A stretch of 64,000 nucleotides of DNA from Penicillus capitatus (lineage: Eukaryota; Chlorophyta): contig OZ287702.1 in the NCBI GenBank assembly GCA_965649825.1, positions 434,001-498,000 of the forward strand, read 5' to 3'. The notes beneath the pieces were generated by a model. The model ran no database searches. It had not been told where the DNA came from and was given only the letters and a program-made list of their open reading frames with translations. This document shows, piece after piece, positions 42,501 through 51,966 of this stretch (its first letter is position 1; every line of letters begins with the position of its first letter). The position numbers were made by a program, and so were the translations under genes.

Positions 42501-45458
42501 AGGAAGGAGTGACCGACCAAGAGGTCGTCAAGGTCACCGAAGGTGGCGAAGTCACCGTCGGCGAGGACAGAGCTGTCACCGTCACTGGAGGCGTCACCGA
42601 AGTTGCGCCGACTCCTGGTGCTGTTGGCGGCGTGTCCGTCAGCAAGCAACCTGCCGCAGTGTCCGTCGGCGCCGCAGAGTCCGTGGTCGCCGTCAGCGAA
42701 GGAAAGGCAGTTGTCACTCCAGTCCAAGGAGAAGCCGCTCAGGAAGAAGCCGTCACCGTCGCCAAGGGCGGTGCCGTCATCGTCGGCGATGGCGGTGCTG
42801 TTACCGTGACAGAAGGAGACCAGGTCACCGAAGTGATTCGCAAGGGCGGGGCAGTCGTCACCGTCGAAGACGGAGGCGTTGCAACAGTGACCGAAGGAGC
42901 CGCAGGAGAAGCCGTTACGGTGAAAGAAGGAGCAGCTGTCACAGTGACCGAGGGCGGTGGTTTCACCGTGAGTGGCGGAGTCACCGAAGTCGTTAGCGGA
43001 GAAGCCGTGACAGAGTCCGTTGTCACCGACGCCGTCGTCACCGTCAGCGAAGGAGAGGCAATCGTCACAGCAGCTCAAGAGGGAGCCGCTCAGGAAGAGG
43101 CAGTCACTGTATCTAAGGGCGGCGCTGTCATCGTCGGCGACGGTGGTGCCGTGACCGTGACAGAAGGAGACCAGGTCACCGAGGTGATTCGCAAGGGCGG
43201 AGCAGTCGTCACCGTCTCCAAGGGCGGAGCTGTCACCGTCGCCGAGGAAGGAGTGACCGACCAAGAGGTCGTCAAGGTCACCGAAGGTGGCGAAGTCACC
43301 GTCGGCGAGGACAGAGCTGTCACCGTCACTGGAGGCGTCACTGAAGTTGCTGCAGCTCCTGGTGCTGTTGGCGGCGTGTCCGTCAGCAAGCAACCTGCCG
43401 CAGTGTCCGTCGGCGCCGCAGAGTCCATGATCACCGTCAGCGAAGGGAAGGCAGTTGTCACTCCAGTCCAAGGAGAAGCCGCTCAGGAAGAAGCCGTCAC
43501 CGTCGCCAAGGGCGGTGCCGTCATCGTCGGCGATGGCGGTGCTGTTACCGTGACAGAAGGAGACCAGGTCACCGAAGTGATTCGCAAGGGCGGGGCAGTC
43601 GTCACCGTCGAAGACGGAGGCGTTGCAACAGTGACCGAAGGAGCCGCAGGAGAAGCCGTTACGGTGAAAGAAGGAGCAGCTGTCACAGTGACCGAGGGCG
43701 GTGGGTTCACCGTGAGTGGTGGTGTTGCCGATCTTGTCGGTGCTAAAGCTTTCAGCAAGGAAGGTGTCACTGACGCCGTCGTCACCGTCAGCGAAGGAGA
43801 GGCAGTCGTCGCTGCGATCCAAAAAGAAGATGCACAGGAAGAGGCAGTCACTGTATCTAAGGGTGGCGCTGTCATCGTGGGCAAAGGCGGTGCCGTGTCC
43901 GTCAGAGAAGGAGACCAGGTCACCGAAGTGATTCGCAAGGGCGGAGCAGTCGTCACCATCAAAGATGGAGGCATTGCAATAGTGACCGAAGAAGGAGTGA
44001 CTGATCAAGAAGCTATCACTGTTACAGGCGGAGCTGTCACCATCACTGACGCTGGAGCCGTTTCTGTCACTGACGGTATCACAACAGTAGTAACCGAAGC
44101 CATCTTCACGACAGGAGCGGTCGAAGGAGTAAAGGCCGCCAAAGGAAAAGACTTTGTCGTGATAGGAGGAAAAACCGTCTCTCTCACCGAAGGTGATGAA
44201 GCCGCGGGAGGAAAGACAACCATTACAGTGACTACTGAAACCGTTTCAAAAGAAGAAGCCTTTGGAATCATCGGTCTCGAAAAGGCTGCTGGAGGCGATG
44301 GTCGACCCGGAAAGATCACCACAGTAGTAGATGGAAAGAATGTTACAGGTAACAAAAAACGTATTATACACTGATCAGGGAACTGACAAACGATTCTTGC
44401 AGGAATCGCCGAACAAACGGCCACTGTGATTGACCTTTCTAAGACTCCAACTGATGAAGCAGGTGTGCTGTTCGTGCTTTAAGTGTTGAACTTAATATTG
44501 TTAAGCAATAGGAGGAGATGTGACTGTGGTAGAAGCTGGCAAAGGAGATGAGTTAATCATCACTGAGGGAGAGGTGCGTGCACCCGCTGCTGGAGAGCCT
44601 AGTGGAGAGGTAGATGGAATATCCGTCAAAAAAGCACCACAGGCATCTGCAGCTCCGGCACCGGGCTCTCCAGCACCCGCCGGAGAAGGAGATAAGGCAC
44701 CATCCTCGCCAGAACCAGAGGCATCTGCAGCTCCGGCACCGGGCTCTCCAGCACCCGCCGGAGAAGGAGATAAGGCACCATCCTCGCCAGAACCACAGAC
44801 ATCTGCAGCTCCAGCACCGGGCTCTCCAGCACCCGCCGGAGAGGTAGATGGAATATCCGTCAAAAAAGCACCAGAGGCATCTGCAGCTCCAGCACCGGGC
44901 TCTCCAGCACCCGCCGGAGAAGGTGAAGCAGCCGCCGGCAAAGGAGCCGATGTTAAGATCGTTGGCGGAGATGTTACCACCACAACCAAATCAGAAGAAG
45001 CTGTTAAAGGTGTCACTGTTACCTCCGCAGAAAAACCTGTTGATGCGTCCCCAGCGCCGTCTACTGCTAAAGGCGCTGCTGCTGCCGGAGTCGAATCCGT
45101 AACCGAAGAAATCGTCGTCGAACGCGCAGGCGAGCTTGACGAAATGACTGAAGGCGAACTTCTGCTTTTCGGCGGAAGTATCGGCGCACCTGACTTCCAA
45201 CCCGTATGTCCACCAGGCTATTTCGAAAAATTCATGGATGGCTCATGCATGAAATGCGATCCCCATTGTCTCAAAGTACCCGACAAAGATCACTGCGAAG
45301 ATGGTATTGGCTGTTCTAAGTGTGATGCTGGATTTTTCCGTGCACGCGAAGATGTATTTTGGCCGTTTGAATGCCACAATTGCGAGGATATGTTCCCTGG
45401 TTGCAAGAAATGTGTTGATGGCGTGTATCTCAATCGCGCAAAGTGTCTGGAGTACTAA
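39568..45458 (+). CDS. Giant secreted repeat protein with flanking Cys-rich modules
   Basis: A protein of about 1,850 residues in five exons: 39568-39618, 39791-40217, 40269-44348, 44403-44462 and 44512-45458. The first exon is a signal peptide (MKTTTVMLTLFACCLLL). Next comes a Cys-rich module (CVKCDPYC, GCAECVEGYF, CKLCKDSIRGCAQC), then an acidic Gly/Glu/Ser repeat (GVISGEGGVTTTAEGEE), then a very regular Val/Thr/Gly-rich region (EAVTVSKGGAVTV, GDQVTEVIRKGGAVVTV) containing 248-residue tandem repeats. A Pro/Ala-rich repeat follows (ASAAPAPGSPAPAGE, four times), then a second Cys-rich module like the first (CMKCDPHC, GCSKCDAGFF, CHNCEDMFPGCKKC), ending LEY. The alternating hydrophobic/polar pattern suggests a long beta-solenoid or beta-fibre. 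No membrane anchor is seen. An extracellular structural or adhesive role is inferred. Confidence 0.85.
40811..41050 (+). repeat. 78-bp (26-residue) direct repeats
   Basis: Inside the large exon, the unit starting GAAGGCGTTATTTCCGGTGA recurs at 40811, 40889 and 40967, exactly 78 bp apart. It encodes EGVISGESGEGVISGEGG with VTTTAEGE. Shorter, more diverged versions extend back to about 40480. Confidence 0.85.
41418..43740 (+). repeat. 744-bp tandem repeats, three copies plus a partial fourth
   Basis: The same blocks recur exactly 744 bp apart (for example at 41602, 42346 and 43090), encoding a 248-residue unit. Units are almost identical at nucleotide level, with scattered differences such as GCGCCGACTCCTGG against GCTGCAGCTCCTGG in the third. 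A fourth unit starts near 43648 and diverges after about 90 bp. The unit length is a multiple of three, so copy number can change without breaking the frame. Confidence 0.9.
44640..44930 (+). repeat. Four 78-bp Pro/Ala-rich repeats
   Basis: ASAAPAPGSPAPAGE recurs four times, with starts about 78 bp apart. Linkers alternate between GDKAPSSPEPE-like and VDGISVKKAPE versions. The period equals that of the acidic repeat 4 kb upstream, although the sequences differ. Confidence 0.85.
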
Positions 45459-45915
45459 TTTCTAACAAGTCCGGCAATTCCCTTTCCGTGTGGGCTGTTT
45501 GTTCTATCCAGGATAGTAGTTAACTACCATTCTCAAACCATCATCACGATTTGTTCTTGACCATCTTGTCTGGTTTCTGTGATTGATGTCGTGTTAATAA
45601 CACTCATCGTTGGACGCTACTTTGACCATTTTTTGTCAATTCGAATCTCCAAGATTCTTATTCACTCAGGCAGAAGAGGGCGGCCAACGATGACATTTCG
45701 TTGCATGCTGAACTTCCATATGGTTCTGTGTTATCTGATGTTTACCACGCAGGGTATGAGGCAGGACCTTACTCTTGCGGAACCTTATATTCCTTGAATA
45801 CTGAGGCTGAATAAGAAGTACAGATTTCTCTAGTTCGAAAACGAACAATGACTCAGTCCTACCATGTCGTTTAAGTCCAAGAAGCGTGGATTGATTGGAT
45901 CCGCTCGTATTGATT
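45459..45915. other. Convergent intergenic region
   Basis: Short ORFs only; nothing recognised. Confidence 0.5.
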
Positions 45916-47492
45916 TTATTGATCTTCCAGCGGGGTTTTGGTCGTAAAGAGGTGATAAATTAACCCGACGAAGGGAATGTAGCGGTTCGGACCAGCAAAT
46001 CTATTCAAGAGCACGATCTGGAAGATTGAAAATAAACATATGTCTTCCACGAACGCGAAGAACACCTGCAGATCACACCTGTCCTCGAGCAATACGTCAA
46101 CGCGAAAACGCACTCGATCGTGATAAAAGCTGTTCATCAAGTGGTCCAATCTGGCTGTGAGATCTCCATATTCCGGCCGTCCATAAACGGCCCATAGAAT
46201 GGAGAAGGTACCGATGAAACCACCCACTCCCGCAATAAGGCGAGACCATGAAGGTAACTCTGTCGGCTTCTCTATATCAGGCGCCATGGAGGGTGCCAGT
46301 CTCATGGCGTTGTATGGAAGAAAGAAGAAATTTGTCAGGAACTGTCGAAACAGAGAACAGAAACATGAATGGTGTGTCTTTCTGCAAAACGATCCGTACC
46401 CAGGTTCCAATCCACAGTCCCCATTTCGTCTGCGGCTGCATTTTCTGTGATCTGCTGTCTGAGAGCATGACTGGCAGAAAAAGCAAACCCCAGGCTGCAA
46501 CAAAGTTAAAGACTGCTTCATCCACAGGATGTTCGGCAACAGATTGCATAAGATCCAATCCAACGGCGCTTTGCGCAATGTTGATATAGAAGATATTCAT
46601 ACTCTCATGCAACAGTCCTTGTAAATTCTGTGAGGAAGCCTGCCAACCAGGCACCCCAGGAGCACTGGTGCTGAAGAGGGTGATCCATAAATAGACTCCA
46701 TACAAGACCCAGACAAGATAAGAAGCAATAGGTAGTTGTTTGATCTTATTGATGTCTGCATACGGACCCAGTCTCTTTAATAACGGAACGACGAGCGACA
46801 TGACCTACATAGACATGGTTTAAAATGATATATGTGTACCCGATGTTTGTGACCTTCATTGCGTTGTGACCGGGTTTGATGGTTGGCTCGACAACGTCTC
46901 GAACAAAGCTGATCTTTCCTTCTTTGTTAAGGCGAAAAAATGAACATCCGCGGGAGAACGGAATTGGGATGTCGCCTATCTCCACATGCCTAAAGCGTCC
47001 AGCTCTTAAAAATCGATGCAGGCGCAGGAAGAGAGACCAAAGAAGTCCAACTTTGCCCGATGGATCTTCAGACATGTCGTCAATTTTGAACTGGACTTCT
47101 TCATCTAAATACTTCACAATGTCTTCGAAGTACGTTCGCAGACTCTTCTTTCCGACAAAAGGATCGAGAAAGACGACATCTTCGTAGACACAGTCTTCTG
47201 CCAAGGTATCAAGTGCCGCATCAAAGTCTCGACGATTCCATGCGTTATAGAACTGCATAACAGTGGACATGGGCTTCGTGATCTGCGAGGACTCGGTGTT
47301 ACAGCGGACTCGAGAAATGCCATTGCTGTTGTTGAAGGAAGATAACTGAATCGAGAGAACGTCAAGTTTAGGCGGAGAGAGGCTGTTTACTTTTGAACGT
47401 GGAAGCGGGTTGCGGCGGAAACCTGTTAGACAGCTGATCGAGCCACATCGGTGGTCGTTGCTGACACGGGACTTCAGCGACGCGGTCGACAT
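45916..47492 (-). CDS. Membrane protein with N-terminal NTF2/SnoaL-like domain, probably plastid
   Basis: ATG 47492 opens a Ser/Arg-rich leader of about 80 residues (STASLKSRVSNDHR) typical of a transit peptide. A SnoaL/NTF2-like domain follows (VMQFYNAWNRRDFDAALDTL, CVYEDVVFLDPFVGK, FFRLNKEGKISFVRDVVEP). After a GT-AG intron come several membrane segments (SYLVWVLYGVYLWITLF, FVAAWGLLFLPVML, IAGVGGFIGTFSILWAVYG). A second intron, GTACGG...CGACAG, joins LWIGTW to FLTNFFFLPYNAMRL. The C-terminus ends TKTPLEDQ. Plant plastid proteins with a comparable NTF2-like plus membrane layout exist, but their function is not known to me. The tail could contain one more intron. Confidence 0.68.
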
Positions 47493-47655
47493 GATGTCAT
47501 GCACAGACAAGACGATGGTAGGAATTCAGTTGTTTGATGGTCATGATGTGACGGCTTCGTAAAAAGTGGAGTTACCTGTGCCGACAGCAGAATCCGTCTT
47601 TCAGATCGACTAGGGAAAAGCGTTTCCAAGTGATTTGTATCTGTTTTATTACCCT

Positions 47656-47928
47656 TTACACGTCAGTCGGCGTTAATCCTTTTGTAGATACATAATCCTT
47701 TAACTCCCGGAAATCATTGACATTCCGGATCTCCTCTTCTGGCTTCGAAAAAAGAATCGGCGGGTTGTGGAACACTGGCTCATTTGGTAGCATTCTCTGT
47801 GTGTACCCAAGTTCTTCCTACCTTCGAAGCTGTTTTCAGATCTTTGCCGTTCACGTTGTTGCCCGGCGAAGGGCTTTAAGCACTTTTTCACACACCATGT
47901 TGTCCACTTCATTGGACGGATGACACAT
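47656..47928 (-). CDS. Small unknown protein, 75 residues, with a GC-AG intron
   Basis: Exon 1 (47928-47863) reads MCHPSNEVDNMVCEKVLKAL. Exon 2 (47817-47656) reads EELGYTQRMLPNEPVFHNPP, then FSKPEEEIRNVNDF, ending TPTDV. The joining intron, 47862-47818, has donor CGG|GCAACA and acceptor GGTAG and keeps phase 0; no GT donor does so. The protein is compact, charged and soluble-looking, with no targeting signal. I do not recognise the family. The size and tone would suit a small mitochondrial-complex subunit, but that is only a guess. Confidence 0.5.
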
Positions 47929-49120
47929 CCCTCAGATGTCATGAAGGAACACGGAGCCTTGGCTGCCACGATCGGGTGGGCTGTTTTCATTATCGTTTCC
48001 ATTGGATGTCCGTCCGAGATCACTTAACGTTTTCTTTGCAGGTGGAAAGACAGAGAGATGTCTTGCAAGATGAGTGACTCTCAGAGGCACGTTTATTCCA
48101 GCATCATTCTTACAGTCACAGATGTGTTTTCTGGGAAGCGCTCATTATCTCAAGAAAGGCTCTTTTAGCATCAATTACTGTCTTCTCCTATTCGTCGAGA
48201 GGAAATCTGCAAAGTATCTTTGCTGTAATTGTTCCGATCTTTTTGTATCTCCGGATTGTCCGCCGTTCGTCTTAGAGAGAAACACGACAAACTGAATGAG
48301 CTGGAAAGCGTTTCATTGCTTGTTTCGCTGCTCACCTCTGCAGTAGGGTTCTTTGTTGACGATGATCATGCTTCTCAGCCGGTGCGCTATCTGATCACTA
48401 CCTTTACTTATGTTTGCATGTTGTGCCCGTTTTCCTTGGCCTCTCGTTCTTGACTTTACCGCATCCTGTGCGAAGAAAGCCCCGGTGGGGAATTGTCATG
48501 TCTTTTTTGTCTTCGCTCGATCGCATTCCCGTTATAGCGATGCCCGTGCAGAAACATGATGCGATTTGTAAAACGCAGTCAGCGACAAAAAGAACAGTAA
48601 CAATCTGAGTACCTACATCCTCCATGAAGTTTCGAACTGATGCTTCAAGAAGATATTGTGATGGACACTTTTAACTTTCAGCATTCGAGAAACTCTTGGA
48701 CAATTGGTTACCTTCTTCTCTGGCAAACGACCTAATGTGTAAGTCAAAAATGAGGACTTACTAGCTCGATGTAACTATGTGAAACTGGTGGATAAACTGT
48801 TGCAACATATGCGGTAAATACCTTCCTCGACGTTAAAAATGAATGTCCGACGGACACGTAATAACACAGAAACGCTGCATACTGTGCTCTTGTTTCGTGT
48901 GTCAGTACAATGCTATTCAAACAACATCAGTGCCAAACGCTGGAAACTTACCATGGAGTCCAAGAATAGCATTTATGCATCGATCTCGAGTCGCGCAACC
49001 GAACCAGCCGTGCTCATAGCCAGAAACAACGCTTTTGTAGCAGAACTGTCATGACAACGAGAGCTTCTATCTTCTCGTAATAATGGTGCATTCTATTACA
49101 ATTCAAAAAGACTGTAGATA
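47929..49120. other. Stretch without a confident gene
   Basis: Many short ORFs, none recognised. The extreme C-terminus or 3' UTR of the XPF-like gene may extend into the upper part. Confidence 0.35.
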
Positions 49121-50845
49121 CTATTGTTCGGAAGAGTTGTTGAATTTGACAACAGATTCTGTCAACTTCCAGCGGATTACTTCCGTCACTCCAGGCACAT
49201 CTCTAAACGCAAGTCAAACATCAGACGGTGATCAACCAGGACAGATAGACAGAAAAAGGCTAACCTGGTGATGTCTCTAGTTTTCCAGCTTCTCTCCCCA
49301 TCTCTCTTCCTTTAACAACGTCTCTTGATCTCTTCAAGATCCGGCTTGGCACAATTTGTCTTGAGATCATTGAAGATTTTACATGTCGCCTGTGGAGATG
49401 ACGAACAGATCAACCTGTAGAACACAAAAAACACCGTTAGTCTATAGAACAAGCATCATTATCCCTAAGTACCCGATAGTTTGCAAATCGTGCAGCAATA
49501 AGGAGAGACGAGAAACGATATCCTTAGATGTGATCGGTAAAGAGAGATCATCATCTGGTAGGTGAATCTGCCTCTCGTCCACTTCGATTAGCAACATCGG
49601 GGTACGAAAAATCTCCTTCATCGCTGTCAACTGATTGAAGATTCTTTTCGAGATGAAAGAGGAATGAAAATCTAACACCATCTTTCCCTCGATGACGATG
49701 TTCGGCGACAAAATATAGTCCCCCACCCGCCATACGATCAATCTGAGTGGCTGTGTGTTAATTGCTTATTGTCTTGCCTTTAGTGCTGTTGGACGCATTT
49801 GAAAGTCTACATAATCGAGTGCGGCTGGGAGTGTGGACATGAATTCCCGTACATCTATCAAGATCTCATCCGCCTTCCTTCGTCCTATGACGGCAAAATC
49901 TCCTTTCGAGAACCCGTTTTGATAATTACTTGTTGTTTTACCTTGTGCAAATTGAATCTTCTTCCGATGTTGAAGGGCATGGAGATGCATACCCTCTTGT
50001 CATCCAGCTTGCTGAACACCTTTGCCTCCCGTCGAACGGCATCCTTCAAGAACTCCCTTTCCATAGGGGTGTCATGGAAGATGAAAAAACATGTCAAGCT
50101 GTTTCCCCGATTTTTTGTCTACAACCCAGCTAGATACATCATTAAGCCGAAAGGGTCATGACACGTAGAAAGTTTCGAGTTGTCGGAGAAGTGCAATGTC
50201 AAAATGCAACATAATCACAAAATCTGGGCGAATCTCGAAAAGAATCGAATTATCCACTCCTTTCAATGGATGGACATGCACGTTTATACCTGACTCGGAG
50301 TGATAATTCTCTTCTTTTGCATGATCTGTTGTAAACTTGGTTTGTTTTTTTAGGTTGTATCGATTGTAGTGTCTCTATTGCCCGGGTCTCGTTACAAACA
50401 AACAACACAGATTTCTCCAGTTCACTTTTCTGGCCTTCGTCTATGATTTTGCAAAGGAGACTGTCCAATGCTTCCCACTTGGAAAGCAAATGACCCTGTT
50501 CGTCTAGAAGCCACGTGGTAGAATCATGCATTGAGAAATGTAATAAGCTACTCATAGGGAAAGAATAGTTTCTGCGTTTTCTGTCATTCTCTTGATGGGC
50601 ATCATCCTCAAGATCATCATTGCCCGAGACCAAGAAACGTTCCTGTGCCTTTCTAGGAGCTCTGGAAAGATCGAGCTTGACTGTGTACTTCTTATGGGAA
50701 TCATTTCCACGATGCTGAGAAAATCGACGGCGTCCAGCGTGACGAGCCCCCATAGTACTTTGTTTAATCCTTTGAGATCTTGAATAACTCTCCTTGTACT
50801 TAATTGGCGACTCGTCCAATCACAACTCAGCCTTCTGTGGATCAT
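49121..50845 (-). CDS. XPF/ERCC4-like structure-specific nuclease, altered active-site motif
   Basis: Several XPF blocks appear in the right order. VIQDLKGLNKVLWGLVTLDAV and LLSKWEALDSLLCKIIDEG fit the end of the helicase-like half. PDFVIMLHFDIALLRQLETF and FFIFHDTPMEREFLKD follow. The ERCC4 nuclease domain reads ILIDVREFMSTLPAAL, VGDYILSPNIVIEGKMVLD, PMLLIEVDE, ITSKDIVSRLSLLL and SSSPQATCKIFNDLK. A short HhH-like piece (PDVPGVTEVIRWKL) ends at TAG 49121. The usual GD-ERK-D motif is GD-EGK-D here: the Arg is Gly. The N-terminal helicase half, about 400 residues in human XPF, is not visible upstream, so the gene is truncated or its 5' exons were missed. The 5' end is unresolved. Confidence 0.72.
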
Positions 50846-51966
50846 CCATCAAAGACTTTAAGGAAACAGTTCTCTGCCAATATGCCATCATTCTTCACAC
50901 ATTCTCACACTTGTTCACAAAAATGTCATCGCTACACATACTAGTCAGTTGACTGTCTTCGTTTCCTTAAGCTCGTCCACCAGTCTGACGGGGATACGCC
51001 AAACACTGGCGCGTCGCGTGCGCGCGAACGCGTATGTGAAGGCGGAGGAACTGTAAGGAGCCAAAGCTAAGACTGCTTACACTGTGCGCCCAGTCCGTTA
51101 AATACCCTCGGCGCCGCGGACCGCTGTCATATCAGGAAGCGAACAGCCTGTCCGGTCCGCGGGGCCGCGACCGTTGTCGACCTCCCGTCAGGACGTTGCA
51201 TTGTCAAGCGTTAAGTGTACATTCAACCAACTCAATCGACGCCTTGAACCGGACTGTTCTGTTGTATGTATTTCATAGTTAATCGGTACTATTTCCACCC
51301 AGTTCTCTGTGTGAATCATATCCGACGAGGGCCGACCTCCGGGCCAGTATTCATAGTGACCTACCTTCTCAGGCGATCTAGCTGAAATAGAATGGGACCG
51401 TTAGAAAAGTCACCCTGTGTGCGATGTACCTTTCCTTCTGAAAACATGGACCACATTCGATGAGCAATCTTGTTGATTGACTGAGCATTAGATGGATCTG
51501 CGAAAAAGTGCGAGCTTGATGTTATCAAAGATCGATGAGTTAACTGTCTTTTGACGATCGCTCGTCTCCGTGGCTGACGTGGCACTTGACACGAGAGTGT
51601 GAGACATTACTGCGTGTGATCGAATATCGAAGGCATAGCCTGTTTCGAAAAGCCCTTCCCTGAGTAGAGGTCAAAGAAAGGTGGCCGACCAATCATCAAG
51701 AAAAAGAAGATGTTACGGATCCTTCCCTTGACTAACGAGGGGACTTCCTGACGCTGTCATTCTTTTCGGTCGTTGACGTATGACGCAGAACAAAGAACAA
51801 ATCCACAATCAAGGTATTGTCCATCGAGTAAGAATGTGTCATCAATCAACAATAGTCTTCTCATCACCCATGACATTCCCGCACACAATCTTTGCAGTAG
51901 ACGAGGCACGTGGTTCATTTCTTGTCCCTCCAGAATGCAGCATGCGTCTCATTGTGATGTGTGATT
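50846..51966. other. GC-rich intergenic stretch with a strong hairpin
   Basis: Contains the inverted repeat described separately and a CpG-rich patch (51000-51180). A minus-strand frame at 51361-51585 (NAQSINKIAHRMWSMFSEGK) has no ATG and no recognised family; it could be a stray exon of the XPF-like gene. Confidence 0.35.
51114..51162. other. GC-rich inverted repeat, 10-bp perfect stem
   Basis: CCGCGGACCG at 51114-51123 pairs perfectly with CGGTCCGCGG at 51153-51162 around a 29-nt loop; partial pairing extends the stem. It stands out against its surroundings in GC content. It may be a structured RNA or a regulatory palindrome; no known RNA family was recognised. Confidence 0.45.

Noticed and set aside
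40265-44008. A 1,247-codon open frame on the minus strand opposite the giant repeat protein
   Set aside because: It is a by-product of the regular GC-biased repeat, which avoids antisense stops. Its composition (GDGD, HCDSC, ADDDG runs) mirrors the sense codons. It lacks a signal peptide or domain, and the spliced sense gene explains the region.
41165-44374. Treating the repeat region as a separate gene starting at 41165
   Set aside because: The same frame is open upstream to 40269 and joins in phase to the signal-peptide and Cys-rich exons, so 41165 is internal.
44462-44511. A premature stop truncating the giant protein near 44.4-44.5 kb
   Set aside because: Both stops fall inside short GT-AG introns (44349-44402 and 44463-44511) whose removal restores one continuous frame to the second Cys-rich module.
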